Positions 1-5,894 of a stretch of 12,871 nt of DNA are shown one piece after another. The notes below the pieces were generated by a model. The model saw only the letters and a list, made by a program, of their open reading frames with translations. It did not search any database and was not told the DNA's origin. Source of the stretch: an uncultured Lachnospiraceae bacterium (GTDB lineage: Bacteria; Bacillota; Clostridia; Lachnospirales; Lachnospiraceae); NCBI GenBank assembly GCA_947628025.1, contig CANQYH010000067.1:1-12871 (forward strand), written 5' to 3'. The translations under genes and the position numbers were made by a program. Each line of letters starts with the position of its first letter. Position 1 is the first letter of the stretch.

Positions 1-278
1 TGCAGCACATAGGGCAGGGCGCCGATATGGTCCTCGTGTCCGTGGGTGATCACGAATCCTTTGATCTTCTCCTGATTCTGTTTCAAATATGTGATGTCGG
101 GAATGCAGAGATCGATCCCCAGCATATCGTCGGTCGGGAACGCCAGGCCGCAGTCGATGACGATGATATCGTTCTCATACTCGATGGCCGTGATGTTCAT
201 GCCGATCTGCTCCAGCCCGCCCAAAGGAATGATCTTCACCTTTGCCGGCTGAGCGCCGTTTCTTTTCTGTTGTTTCAA
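1..278 (-). CDS. rnj: Ribonuclease J, N-terminal part (cut by window edge)
   Basis: Ribonuclease J is a metallo-beta-lactamase/beta-CASP RNase with endo- and 5'-3' exonuclease activity in mRNA decay and rRNA maturation. About 92 residues are visible. After a short polar N-terminus comes KVKIIPLGGLEQIGMN, then DCGLAFP, and the metal-binding signature THGHEDHIG near the cut edge; together these are diagnostic of RNase J. The start is a TTG at 278-276. No in-frame ATG lies before the conserved core, and a GGAGG (plus-strand CCTCC at 286-290) sits 7 nt upstream of the TTG. The TTG overlaps the TGA stop of the upstream Fur-family gene by 4 nt (275-278), which suggests translational coupling. The beta-CASP and C-terminal domains lie outside the window, so rnjA and rnjB cannot be separated. 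Confidence 0.93.
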   Translation of the reverse strand, partial: MKQQKRNGAQPAKVKIIPLGGLEQIGMNITAIEYENDIIVIDCGLAFPTDDMLGIDLCIPDITYLKQNQEKIKGFVITHGHEDHIGALPYVL

Positions 279-778
279 TCTATTACCTCCATGATCTGTC
301 TGTCCGAATGTCTGTCTTTCTGCTTTTCTATGCACGAGCGGCAATAACCGAATAATTTCACCTCATGATCCGTAACTACAAAGCCCAGCCGCTCCCGCAG
401 GCTCTGTTCCAAAGTATCCAGCAGATCCTCCTCAAACGAAAACACCGTGCCGCAGCCGGAACAGATCGCATGATGATGGTGATGGCGCTTCTCCTGCGCC
501 TCCCCGGGCAGCTGACTCAATTCATAGCGGGCGAAACCGTCGTCGAGGCTGAGCTTGTCCAGAAGCTGCAGATCCACCAGCACCTGCAGGGTCCGGTAGA
601 TCGTAGCCAGACCGATCTCCGGGTACCGTTCCTGGGCCAGCGCATAGATCTCCTCGGCCGTCAGATGTTCGCCCGGATGCGCGGCCATCAGTTCCAGCAC
701 CAGAAGCCTCTGCCGGGTCACTTTCAGTTTTTTCTCTTTCAGCATCTGCTTAAAAATGTTCTCGTTCATATGCGGCAT
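275..778 (-). CDS. Fur-family metal-dependent transcriptional repressor
   Basis: A Fur-superfamily DNA-binding repressor. Residues about 10-80 form the winged helix (KVTRQRLLVLELM, HLTAEEIYAL, GLATIYRTLQVL). Residues about 84-150 form the metal-binding and dimerisation part, with a run of five histidines (99-103) followed by CSGCG (C106, C109) and YCRSC (C146, C149). The two CxxC pairs form the usual structural zinc site. Glu86 in RYEL occupies the place where PerR has a key Asp (FDF), so a Fur- or Zur-like sensor is more likely than PerR; that is inferred from a remembered alignment. Two starts are possible: ATG at 778, only 3 nt from the GGGGG ribosome site, and ATG at 769, 12 nt from it. 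The second may be the true one. The stop overlaps the TTG of the RNase J gene, and the DUF1292 gene ends 15 nt upstream. Confidence 0.93.
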   Translation of the reverse strand: MPHMNENIFKQMLKEKKLKVTRQRLLVLELMAAHPGEHLTAEEIYALAQERYPEIGLATIYRTLQVLVDLQLLDKLSLDDGFARYELSQLPGEAQEKRHHHHHAICSGCGTVFSFEEDLLDTLEQSLRERLGFVVTDHEVKLFGYCRSCIEKQKDRHSDRQIMEVID

Positions 779-793
779 CTTCCCCCGCGTATT

Positions 794-1069
794 CTATCTC
801 TCCAGATCCACGTCCGTATCTTCCATCAGTTCTGAAAAAATATCAAACAGATAATCCAGTTCCGCGTCGTTTTCTACAAATTCGTAAACCGCATCCGCGT
901 CCTCCGCTTTCGAAAGGTCTTTCAGAATGTAGCACTGTCCGTCCTCTTCCTCCTCCGAATCCGTCACCAGCAGATAATTCACGCCGCCGATCCTGGTCTC
1001 CTCCAGGACCGTAAACTCCTCTCTCTCTCCGTCTTCTGTCTCCAGCGTGATCGTTTTGTCCTCTTCCAT
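794..1069 (-). CDS. DUF1292 family protein (YrzB-like)
   Basis: A 91-residue, very acidic protein of the DUF1292 family; its biochemical role is not established. Typical features are the early ITLETEDGEREEFTVLEE segment, a central NYLLVTDSEEEEDGQCYILK and the end FVENDAELDYLFDIFSELMED. The ATG at 1069 has AAGGAG 7 nt upstream. The gene begins 14 nt after the stop of ruvX and ends 15 nt before the Fur-family gene, so it is surely co-transcribed. In B. subtilis the same trio appears as yrzL-yrrK-yrzB (ireB, ruvX, DUF1292), which supports the call and suggests a conserved but undefined link with RNA processing or the IreB pathway. Confidence 0.93.
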   Translation of the reverse strand: MEEDKTITLETEDGEREEFTVLEETRIGGVNYLLVTDSEEEEDGQCYILKDLSKAEDADAVYEFVENDAELDYLFDIFSELMEDTDVDLER

Positions 1070-1083
1070 CTCTTAACTCCTTT

Positions 1084-1509
1084 TCATTCCGCCTGACGGG
1101 CGTTCAGATAGTCCTGTAAAATGATCCCGGCCGCCACCTTGTCGATGACCTTTTTCCGCTCTCCGGCCGGCACGCCGCTCTCTTCCAGGATCTCATCCGC
1201 CGCCACCGTCGTCAATCGCTCGTCCCACAAGACCACCGGAAGTCCCGTCCGGCGCTCTAAAACATGCGCAAACTCCTCCGTCCGCTTCGCCCGTTCCCCG
1301 ACCGTATCGTCCATATTGATAGGATAACCCAAAACGATCGTTTCAACCTGATACTGTGCGATCAGTTCTTCGATCCTGCGGCAGGTCGCGCGCAGCTTAT
1401 TGTCTTCCCTGCGTGTGATCGTCTCCACCCCCTGGGCGATCAGCCCGGTGGGATCGCAGACCGCCACGCCAACAGTTTTCGTACCAAAATCCAGACCCAT
1501 GATCCTCAT
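1084..1509 (-). CDS. ruvX: RuvX/YqgF, putative pre-16S rRNA nuclease (Holliday junction resolvase-like)
   Basis: RuvX (YqgF) has an RNase H-like fold and takes part in 16S rRNA 5'-end maturation; older annotations call it a Holliday junction resolvase. The 141-residue product has the family motifs in order: MRIMGLDFGTKTVGVAV with the first catalytic Asp, VLGYPINMDDTVGERA, LWDERLTTVAADEIL with the acidic Asp-Glu pair, and KKVIDKVAAGIILQDYL with the last Asp. A longer reading frame from ATG 1551 exists. I chose the ATG at 1509 because family members start at MRIxGLDxG and because GGAG lies 8 nt upstream. The length matches the usual 138-142 residues. It precedes the DUF1292 gene by 14 nt and follows ireB after an unusually long gap of 229 nt. 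Confidence 0.96.
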   Translation of the reverse strand: MRIMGLDFGTKTVGVAVCDPTGLIAQGVETITRREDNKLRATCRRIEELIAQYQVETIVLGYPINMDDTVGERAKRTEEFAHVLERRTGLPVVLWDERLTTVAADEILEESGVPAGERKKVIDKVAAGIILQDYLNARQAE

Positions 1510-1738
1510 ATCGTCCGCTCCAGCCCAATCCTCACGGTATGCGCACAGCAATGACAGACTGCCAAAGCAGTTTTAAACATACCACTATCCGAGAGCCTTT
1601 TCTCTTTCAAAAGCCTCCCGGATCCTACGCAGGATTTTACCCCTAAACAGGCTCCGCCCTGCCGTTATTCAGTTCACGTCCCGCTCTTTCGTACTTTACC
1701 CGAATGTCCCCCCGGCCGCTCCGCGCTGTCCCGCACAG
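1510..1738 (-). other. Gap between ireB and ruvX with several small hairpins
   Basis: No gene is seen in these 229 nt. Three inverted repeats are present: a perfect 5-bp stem with tetraloop at 1622-1635 (ATCCT/AGGAT), a 9-bp stem with one mismatch at 1593-1617 (GAGCCTTTT/AAAAGCCTC), and a perfect 5-bp stem at 1558-1571 (ACTGC/GCAGT). None has a T tract on the minus strand. I found no good promoter, so ruvX may be reached by read-through from ireB. A processing site or attenuator is possible but unproven. Confidence 0.35.
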
Positions 1739-1999
1739 TCACTGAAGCCGCTCCTGGATATACGCAGACAAAAGAAGCTCCAGGATCTCGTCGCGCTCTA
1801 CTTTCATGATGAGACTTCTGGCGTTCTTATGGCTGGTAATGTAGGTTGGATCCCCAGACATGATATATCCTACGATCTGATTGACAGGGTTATATCCTTT
1901 TTCTGTCAGCGCAGTATACACCTGCTGCAAAACCTGACTCACATCCATCTGATTCTCTTGTACCGCTCGAAAATGTTGTGTATTTTGAATATCGCCCAT
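1739..1999 (-). CDS. ireB: IreB family regulatory phosphoprotein (DUF965, UPF0297)
   Basis: IreB is a small cytoplasmic protein first described in Enterococcus faecalis, where the PASTA kinase IreK phosphorylates it and it lowers cephalosporin resistance. This 86-residue protein carries the family core VLQQVYTALTEKGYNPVNQIVGYIMSGD (no residues missing), then TSHKNARSLI and ERDEILELLL. E. faecalis IreB is phosphorylated near its N-terminus on Thr4 and Thr7, as I recall. Here Thr7 is present in the segment QNTQHF, while residue 4 is Ile. The ATG at 1999 has GAGG only 4 nt upstream and a further AGGA about 10 nt beyond, so translation initiation may be moderate. It is the first gene of the cluster ireB, ruvX, DUF1292, fur-like, rnj, with a promoter just upstream. 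The B. subtilis orthologue YrzL has the same downstream neighbours. Confidence 0.95.
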   Translation of the reverse strand: MGDIQNTQHFRAVQENQMDVSQVLQQVYTALTEKGYNPVNQIVGYIMSGDPTYITSHKNARSLIMKVERDEILELLLSAYIQERLQ

Positions 2000-2030
2000 T
2001 TGTCCTCACGTCCTTTAACTGTTCCCTATT

Positions 2031-2059
2031 ATTTTATACCACTTTTTCCCATTCGTAAA
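2031..2059 (-). promoter_or_regulatory. Probable sigma-A promoter for ireB and the downstream cluster
   Basis: On the minus strand a -35 element TTTACG (2059-2054) is followed by a 17-nt spacer and a -10 element TAAAAT (2036-2031). The transcript would begin near 2025, about 25 nt before the ireB ATG. The match is 4/6 and 5/6 to consensus in an AT-rich spot. A TATAAA two bases upstream is an alternative -10 with a 15-nt spacer. mtaB ends only about 20 nt upstream, so read-through from mtaB is also possible. Confidence 0.5.
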
Positions 2060-2081
2060 GGGAAATATTTATAAAATATTC

Positions 2082-3683
2082 CTATTGTTTTTCGGACAAT
2101 ATCCACAATAAAAACAATTCCTGATTCAGCATTTTTTCCAGTCTTCCACGCAGAATCCGGCCTTTCTGCGCCTCGTCCCAGGGGATCGCGGCCTTTAAAT
2201 ATTCTTTTGTATGGCCCACCAGATATTCTTTTCCGTCCACCACGATTTTTTCCTCAAAAAGCACCTCCCGCGTCTCCCCCAGGAACTGCTTCCGGTACGC
2301 CAGGGACATTTCCGCATCCAGTTGAAGCAGTCTGGCGCTGCGGGCGTGCTTGACCGCTTCCTCCACCTGGCCCGTCATGGCCGCGGCCCTGGTCCCCGCC
2401 CGGCGGGAATAGGGGAACACATGGAGCTCATAGAAACCGATCTTTTTTAGAAACGCCTCGGTTTGGACAAATTCTTCCTCTGTTTCCCCCGGAAAGCCTG
2501 TGATCACATCCGTGGTGATCGCCGGACGGTCGAAATACCGCCGCAGGATCCGGCAGCCGTTCTCGTATTCCTCCGTTGTATAGTGCCGGTTCATCCGCCG
2601 AAGCGTCGCGTCGCAGCCGCTCTGCAGCGACAAATGGAAATGCGGACAGACCGTGCGCAGCTTCGACAGCCGCTCTGCAAATTCCTCCGTCACGATGCGC
2701 GGTTCCAGGGAACCCAGGCGCATCCGGTCCAGCCCCTCGATCGCATCCAGGCGCTCCATCAGCCCGATCAGGCTCTCTTTTCGCTCTTCGGGCAGATCGA
2801 TCCCATAGGAACTGATATGGATCCCGGTCAGCACGATCTCCCGGTACCCGGCGCGGACCAATGTCCTGGCCTCCGCTTCGACCTCCTCCGGCGCCCGGCT
2901 GCGGACCCGTCCTCTGGCGTAGGGGATGATGCAATAGCTGCAGAACTGATTGCAGCCGTCCTGGATCTTCATAAAGGCCCTGGTATGCTCCTCCGTATGG
3001 TCGATAGACAGGGGCTCGTACTCGCGCACCCGGGAGATATCCGACCATTTTCCTGCGGCCGGTGGTTTTGGCGAGGGGGCCGTCTGCGCCGGTTTCTGCT
3101 GTCGCGGCCGGTCGTTTTTCTGTGTTGCTTCCTGCTGCCGGTCGTTTTCCTGCGCTGTTTCCTGCTGTTGCGGCCGGTCATTCGCCTGCGCTGCGTCCTG
3201 CTGCCGGTCATTTTCCTGCATTGCTTCATGCTGCTGCCGCCGGTCGTTTTCCTGTACTTCTTCCTGTTGTGACCGGTCGTTTTCCTGCGACACTTTCTGC
3301 TGCCACCGATCGTCCTCCCGCGCTTCTTCTCGCTCTCGTTCCTCCATAAAATCCGCCAGGATCTGCGCCAGCTCAGATTTCTCATGATTCCCGATGATCA
3401 GGTCCACAGCCGGATCCGCGGCCAGTACATCCGCGGCCACCTGCACATAACAGCCCACCGCCACAACGATGCCGCGGGGATTTCTCTTTTTCGCCCGGTG
3501 CAGCATCTGCCGGGATTTTTTGTCCGCCACATTGGTAACGGTGCAGGTATTGACCACATAAACGTCCGCTTCTTCCTCAAACGGTACGATCTCATACCCC
3601 GCTTTCCGCAATAGCTGGCCCATCGCCTCGGTCTCATAGGCGTTTACCTTGCATCCCAGATTGTGCAGCGCCGCTCGTTTCAT
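2082..3683 (-). CDS. mtaB: tRNA (N6-threonylcarbamoyladenosine-37) methylthiotransferase MtaB with an internal repeat insertion
   Basis: MtaB is a radical-SAM enzyme with two iron-sulfur clusters that adds a methylthio group to t6A37 in tRNAs. The product has 533 residues against about 430-450 usual. The N-terminal methylthiotransferase domain (about 1-110) has the three cluster cysteines C11, C47 and C78. The radical-SAM domain starts with DGCNQFCSYCIIPYARG (C244, C248, C251), followed by TGIHISSYG and the C-terminal TRAM region. Between the two domains, residues about 123-200 form seven imperfect units of ENDRxQQ, then a proline-rich linker before KWSDISRV. That insertion explains the extra length, and the frame stays open. 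I chose the ATG at 3683 because MKRAALHNLGCKVNAYE matches the family start and AAAGG lies about 7 nt upstream; an ATG at 3719 has no ribosome site. No convincing mtaB promoter is visible in the divergent gap. Confidence 0.95.
   Translation of the reverse strand: MKRAALHNLGCKVNAYETEAMGQLLRKAGYEIVPFEEEADVYVVNTCTVTNVADKKSRQMLHRAKKRNPRGIVVAVGCYVQVAADVLAADPAVDLIIGNHEKSELAQILADFMEEREREEAREDDRWQQKVSQENDRSQQEEVQENDRRQQHEAMQENDRQQDAAQANDRPQQQETAQENDRQQEATQKNDRPRQQKPAQTAPSPKPPAAGKWSDISRVREYEPLSIDHTEEHTRAFMKIQDGCNQFCSYCIIPYARGRVRSRAPEEVEAEARTLVRAGYREIVLTGIHISSYGIDLPEERKESLIGLMERLDAIEGLDRMRLGSLEPRIVTEEFAERLSKLRTVCPHFHLSLQSGCDATLRRMNRHYTTEEYENGCRILRRYFDRPAITTDVITGFPGETEEEFVQTEAFLKKIGFYELHVFPYSRRAGTRAAAMTGQVEEAVKHARSARLLQLDAEMSLAYRKQFLGETREVLFEEKIVVDGKEYLVGHTKEYLKAAIPWDEAQKGRILRGRLEKMLNQELFLLWILSEKQ
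3084..3317 (-). repeat. In-frame tandem repeat inside mtaB (seven units of 30-36 bp)
   Basis: The DNA encodes seven consecutive units with the core (E/A/K)(N/D)DRxxQQ and lengths of 11, 11, 12, 10, 12, 10 and 12 residues (MtaB residues 123-200). All unit lengths are multiples of three, so the reading frame is kept. The segment is rich in Gln, Asn, Asp, Glu and Arg, and is probably disordered or a charged helix. It lies exactly at the linker between the methylthiotransferase and radical-SAM domains, where added length should do least harm. Confidence 0.9.
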
Positions 3684-3738
3684 ATTCCGCCTTTCTTTCA
3701 CCTCGCCTGTTTTTTCCATTTTTCATACAAACTGACTA

Positions 3739-3767
3739 TTGACTTTTATCCGGCCAATCATTACTAT
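3739..3767 (+). promoter_or_regulatory. Strong sigma-A type promoter for the HPr-like gene
   Basis: A TTGACT -35 element (3739-3744), a 17-nt spacer and a TACTAT -10 element (3762-3767) each match 5/6 of consensus. Transcription would start near 3774, leaving a leader of about 58 nt with AAGGAGG before the ATG at 3832. Confidence 0.72.
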
Positions 3768-3831
3768 ATATAGCAGACCTGCCATACAATGACTGCGGTT
3801 AATTTGATGAATCCAAGGAGGAGTCTTTTGC

Positions 3832-4071
3832 ATGAAAACAGTACGCATCTCGTTAAACTCTATCGATAAAGTAAAATCTTTCGTCAACGATCTTTCCAAA
3901 TTTGACGTGGATTTTGACCTGGTATCCGGCCGCTATGTGATCGACGCCAAGTCCATCATGGGCATCTTCAGCCTGGATCTGTCCAAGCCCATCGACCTGA
4001 ACATCCATGCCGAGACCGAACCCCTTATCAGCGAGATCATGGCCGTCCTGACACCTTATGTCATTCAGTGA
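3832..4071 (+). CDS. HPr family protein lacking the phosphorylatable histidine
   Basis: A 79-residue protein that aligns without gaps to HPr of the phosphotransferase system over SKFDVDFDLVSGRYVIDAKSIMGIFSLDLSKPI. In HPr the catalytic His15 and Arg17 lie 31 and 29 residues before Ser46. Here those places are Ser10 and Asp12, so the usual phosphoryl transfer from enzyme I is not possible. The regulatory serine region (KSIMGIFSL, Ser41) is kept, as in Crh of B. subtilis, another HPr relative without His15. A signalling rather than sugar-transport role is therefore inferred; whether HPr kinase acts on it is unknown. AAGGAGG lies 10 nt before the ATG. It is the only recognised gene on the plus strand, divergent from mtaB and convergent with thiI, with its own promoter (3739-3767) and a terminator at 4421-4455. 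Similar proteins are, from memory, common in Lachnospiraceae. Confidence 0.88.
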   Translation: MKTVRISLNSIDKVKSFVNDLSKFDVDFDLVSGRYVIDAKSIMGIFSLDLSKPIDLNIHAETEPLISEIMAVLTPYVIQ

Positions 4072-4118
4072 GTCCCCGGCCCGGCTGAAAAGATCCTGAA
4101 CAATATACATAGACCGCC

Positions 4119-4302
4119 GCTGCACAGCTCCGCGCATGGAAGCAGGTTCTGCGACCGGTCCATGCAATATGGCGCAAACCGTATCGCTATTGCGCAGCCC
4201 TATGCGTGAAAGCAGGTTCTGCGACCGGTCCATGCAACATGGCACAAACCATATTGCTATCGTGCAGCCCCGCACGCGAAAACAGAGTCTGCGCTCGGTC
4301 CG
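4119..4302 (+). repeat. 70-bp tandem repeat in the gap between the HPr-like gene and thiI
   Basis: The gap from 4072 to 4539 holds no recognisable gene. Two full copies lie at 4141-4210 and 4211-4280, identical at 59 of 70 positions by hand count, and all 11 differences are transitions. Partial, decayed copies flank them in the same 70-bp register: 4119-4140, and 4281 to about 4302. Each unit begins with a small hairpin (GCAG-GTT-CTGC), then the 8-bp palindrome GACCGGTC, a CCAT/ATGG hairpin, and a further stem (GCGCAA/TTGCGC in copy one, GCAC/GTGC in copy two). A 70-bp period is not a multiple of three, which argues against coding. If the HPr-like transcript runs to the terminator at 4421-4455, the repeats lie in its 3' untranslated region. 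I do not recognise the repeat family. Confidence 0.85.
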
Positions 4303-4420
4303 CCTGCACACCGAAAGATCCCCCATAGCGGCATATCTTCCAAAAACAACACTTGCAGACCAGAGTGCCCGCAAAGAAGCGCTGCGGCCGGCATCCATTT
4401 TCGCCTGTCACCGCGATCAT

Positions 4421-4455
4421 AAGCCCGCCTTTTTGTAAAGGGGGCTTATTTTTTT
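4421..4455 (+). terminator. Rho-independent terminator, plus strand
   Basis: The arms AAGCCC(G)CCTTT (4421-4432) and AAAGGGGGCTT (4437-4447) form an 11-bp stem with one bulged G and a TTGT loop, followed by A and seven Ts (4449-4455). It ends the plus-strand transcript carrying the HPr-like gene and the 70-bp repeats. On the minus strand there is no T tract, so it should not stop thiI transcripts. Confidence 0.85.
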
Positions 4456-4474
4456 GAATTTTCCGGCTCCGTTC

Positions 4475-4508
4475 TGTCCGGATCAGGGAGACCCGCAAAA
4501 ACCGGACA
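4475..4508 (-). other. Inverted repeat 3' of thiI
   Basis: Perfect 7-bp arms TGTCCGG and CCGGACA are separated by 20 nt and lie 32-65 nt past the thiI stop. There is no T tract on the minus strand, so this is at best a weak or factor-dependent terminator or an RNA-stabilising hairpin for the thiI message. Confidence 0.35.
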
Positions 4509-4539
4509 TCCCCTCTGCTCTCCCGTCCTCTCCGCTCGC

Positions 4540-5724
4540 TCATCCGCACCGGATCACTTCCCGGCCCGCGATCGCCGTTTCCACCATTTTCTCGATGGTT
4601 CCAGCCAATTTTTCCTCCGACCGGCGGATGACTTTCAGGCTTGGCTTCGTCACCGGATGCTTCGCCACAAAGATCGTACAGCAGTCCTCATACGGCAGAA
4701 TCGACGTTTCGTAGGTCCCGATCCGTTCCGATATATCCACGATCTCCTGCTTATCGAACGCGATCACCGGCCGGAATACCGGCATTGTGCAGACCTCGTT
4801 CGTCACAGCCAGGGACTGGACAGTCTGGGACGCCACCTGACCGATGCTCTCGCCCGTGATCAGCGCCATGCTGCCCGTCTCTTCCGCGATTCGCTGGGCG
4901 ATACGCATCATATAGCGGCGCATGATGATCGTCAGTTCCTCATGGGGGCAAATCTCGTAAATGTGCATCTGGATCTCCGTGAAATTCACCACGTGCAGAT
5001 CGATGGGGCCGGAATAACGAGATACCAGCTTCGCCAGATCCACCACTTTCTGCCTGGCGCGCTCGCTGGTATAGGGCGGTGCGTGAAAATAAACCGCGTC
5101 GATGCGGACGCCCCGCTTCGCCACCATATATCCGGCCACCGGACTGTCGATGCCTCCGGAAAGCAGAAGCATGGCCTTTCCGTTGGTCCCCACCGGCATA
5201 CCGCCGGGACCCGGTATCATTTCCGAATAAAGATTGACCACCGCGGCCCGCACCTCGACCCGCAAAAGCACGTCCGGATGGTGCACATCCACGCGCATCT
5301 GCGGAAATGTATCCAGGATCACCTCTCCCAGATCCCGGTTCATCTGTTCGGACGGAACCGGGTATCTTTTATCGGCGCGGCGGGCCTCTACTTTAAAGGT
5401 CCGGTTTCGGTCCGGATAAACCTGATTCAGATAACAACACACATACTGTTTCAAACGATCGTAATCCCTGTCCTCCGTCTGAAACATCGGACAGATCCAG
5501 GCGATCCCGAAGACTTTTTTCAGGGCCTCCACCGTGTCCTCGTAATCGTACTCGCCGCAGGCCGTCACATAGATCCGCCCCGACTCCTTGCTCACGTCAA
5601 ATTTGCCGTCCACCTGCTTGAGAGCATGGCAGATACGGCTGATCAAAGCGTCCTCAAAAAGGAACCGGTTCTTCCCTTTCGTGCCGATCTCGGCATATTT
5701 TATAAGAAATGACTGATATAACAT
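4540..5724 (-). CDS. thiI: tRNA 4-thiouridine synthase ThiI
   Basis: ThiI adenylates U8 of tRNA and transfers sulfur from a cysteine desulfurase persulfide to make 4-thiouridine; in some bacteria it also serves thiazole synthesis. The 394-residue product has a ferredoxin-like N-terminus (IKYAEIGTKGKNR), a THUMP domain at about 60-165, and the PP-loop SGGIDSP at 189-195. It then has GESIGQVASQT at 291-301 and LPYEDCCTIFVAKHP near the end (Cys348, Cys349). It lacks the C-terminal rhodanese domain of the E. coli enzyme, as is normal in Firmicutes. The ATG at 5724 has AGGAG 7 nt upstream and gives the family-typical start; the longer frame from 5757 has no support. The partner cysteine desulfurase lies 170 nt upstream on the same strand. 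That gap shows only an 11-bp direct repeat (5746-5756, 5821-5831). Confidence 0.97.
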   Translation of the reverse strand: MLYQSFLIKYAEIGTKGKNRFLFEDALISRICHALKQVDGKFDVSKESGRIYVTACGEYDYEDTVEALKKVFGIAWICPMFQTEDRDYDRLKQYVCCYLNQVYPDRNRTFKVEARRADKRYPVPSEQMNRDLGEVILDTFPQMRVDVHHPDVLLRVEVRAAVVNLYSEMIPGPGGMPVGTNGKAMLLLSGGIDSPVAGYMVAKRGVRIDAVYFHAPPYTSERARQKVVDLAKLVSRYSGPIDLHVVNFTEIQMHIYEICPHEELTIIMRRYMMRIAQRIAEETGSMALITGESIGQVASQTVQSLAVTNEVCTMPVFRPVIAFDKQEIVDISERIGTYETSILPYEDCCTIFVAKHPVTKPSLKVIRRSEEKLAGTIEKMVETAIAGREVIRCG

Positions 5725-5894
5725 ATGGTTTCTCCTGTTCTGTGACTGCCACAGCATCTGTGCGGCACATTCCGGTCCTCAGTTCCGATTTTCGCCTTTC
5801 AGCTTTTCCGTCCGCGGCGTCTGCCACAGCAAATTCAAGCGGTCATCAAACCGTGTCCGCGTTTAATATCCTGCTCTATTCCCCGCGTCTAGCG

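Noticed and set aside
2061..2082. AT-rich imperfect inverted repeat after mtaB (GGAAATATT/AATATTCC)
   Set aside because: The stem is weak, with a bulge and no T tract on the minus strand, so it is not a convincing mtaB terminator.
2463..3272. A 269-codon plus-strand frame opposite mtaB with hydrophobic repeats
   Set aside because: It is the antisense reading of the ENDRxQQ repeat and the radical-SAM region, with no ribosome site or homology; mtaB on the other strand is certain.
4141..4280. Possible CRISPR array
   Set aside because: The 70-bp units are contiguous and similar over their full length; there are no short repeats with unique spacers.
4136..4438. Plus-strand 100-codon frame through the 70-bp repeats
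   Set aside because: The repeat period is not a multiple of three, so the copies read in different frames and the peptide shows no coherent repeat; no ribosome site was seen.
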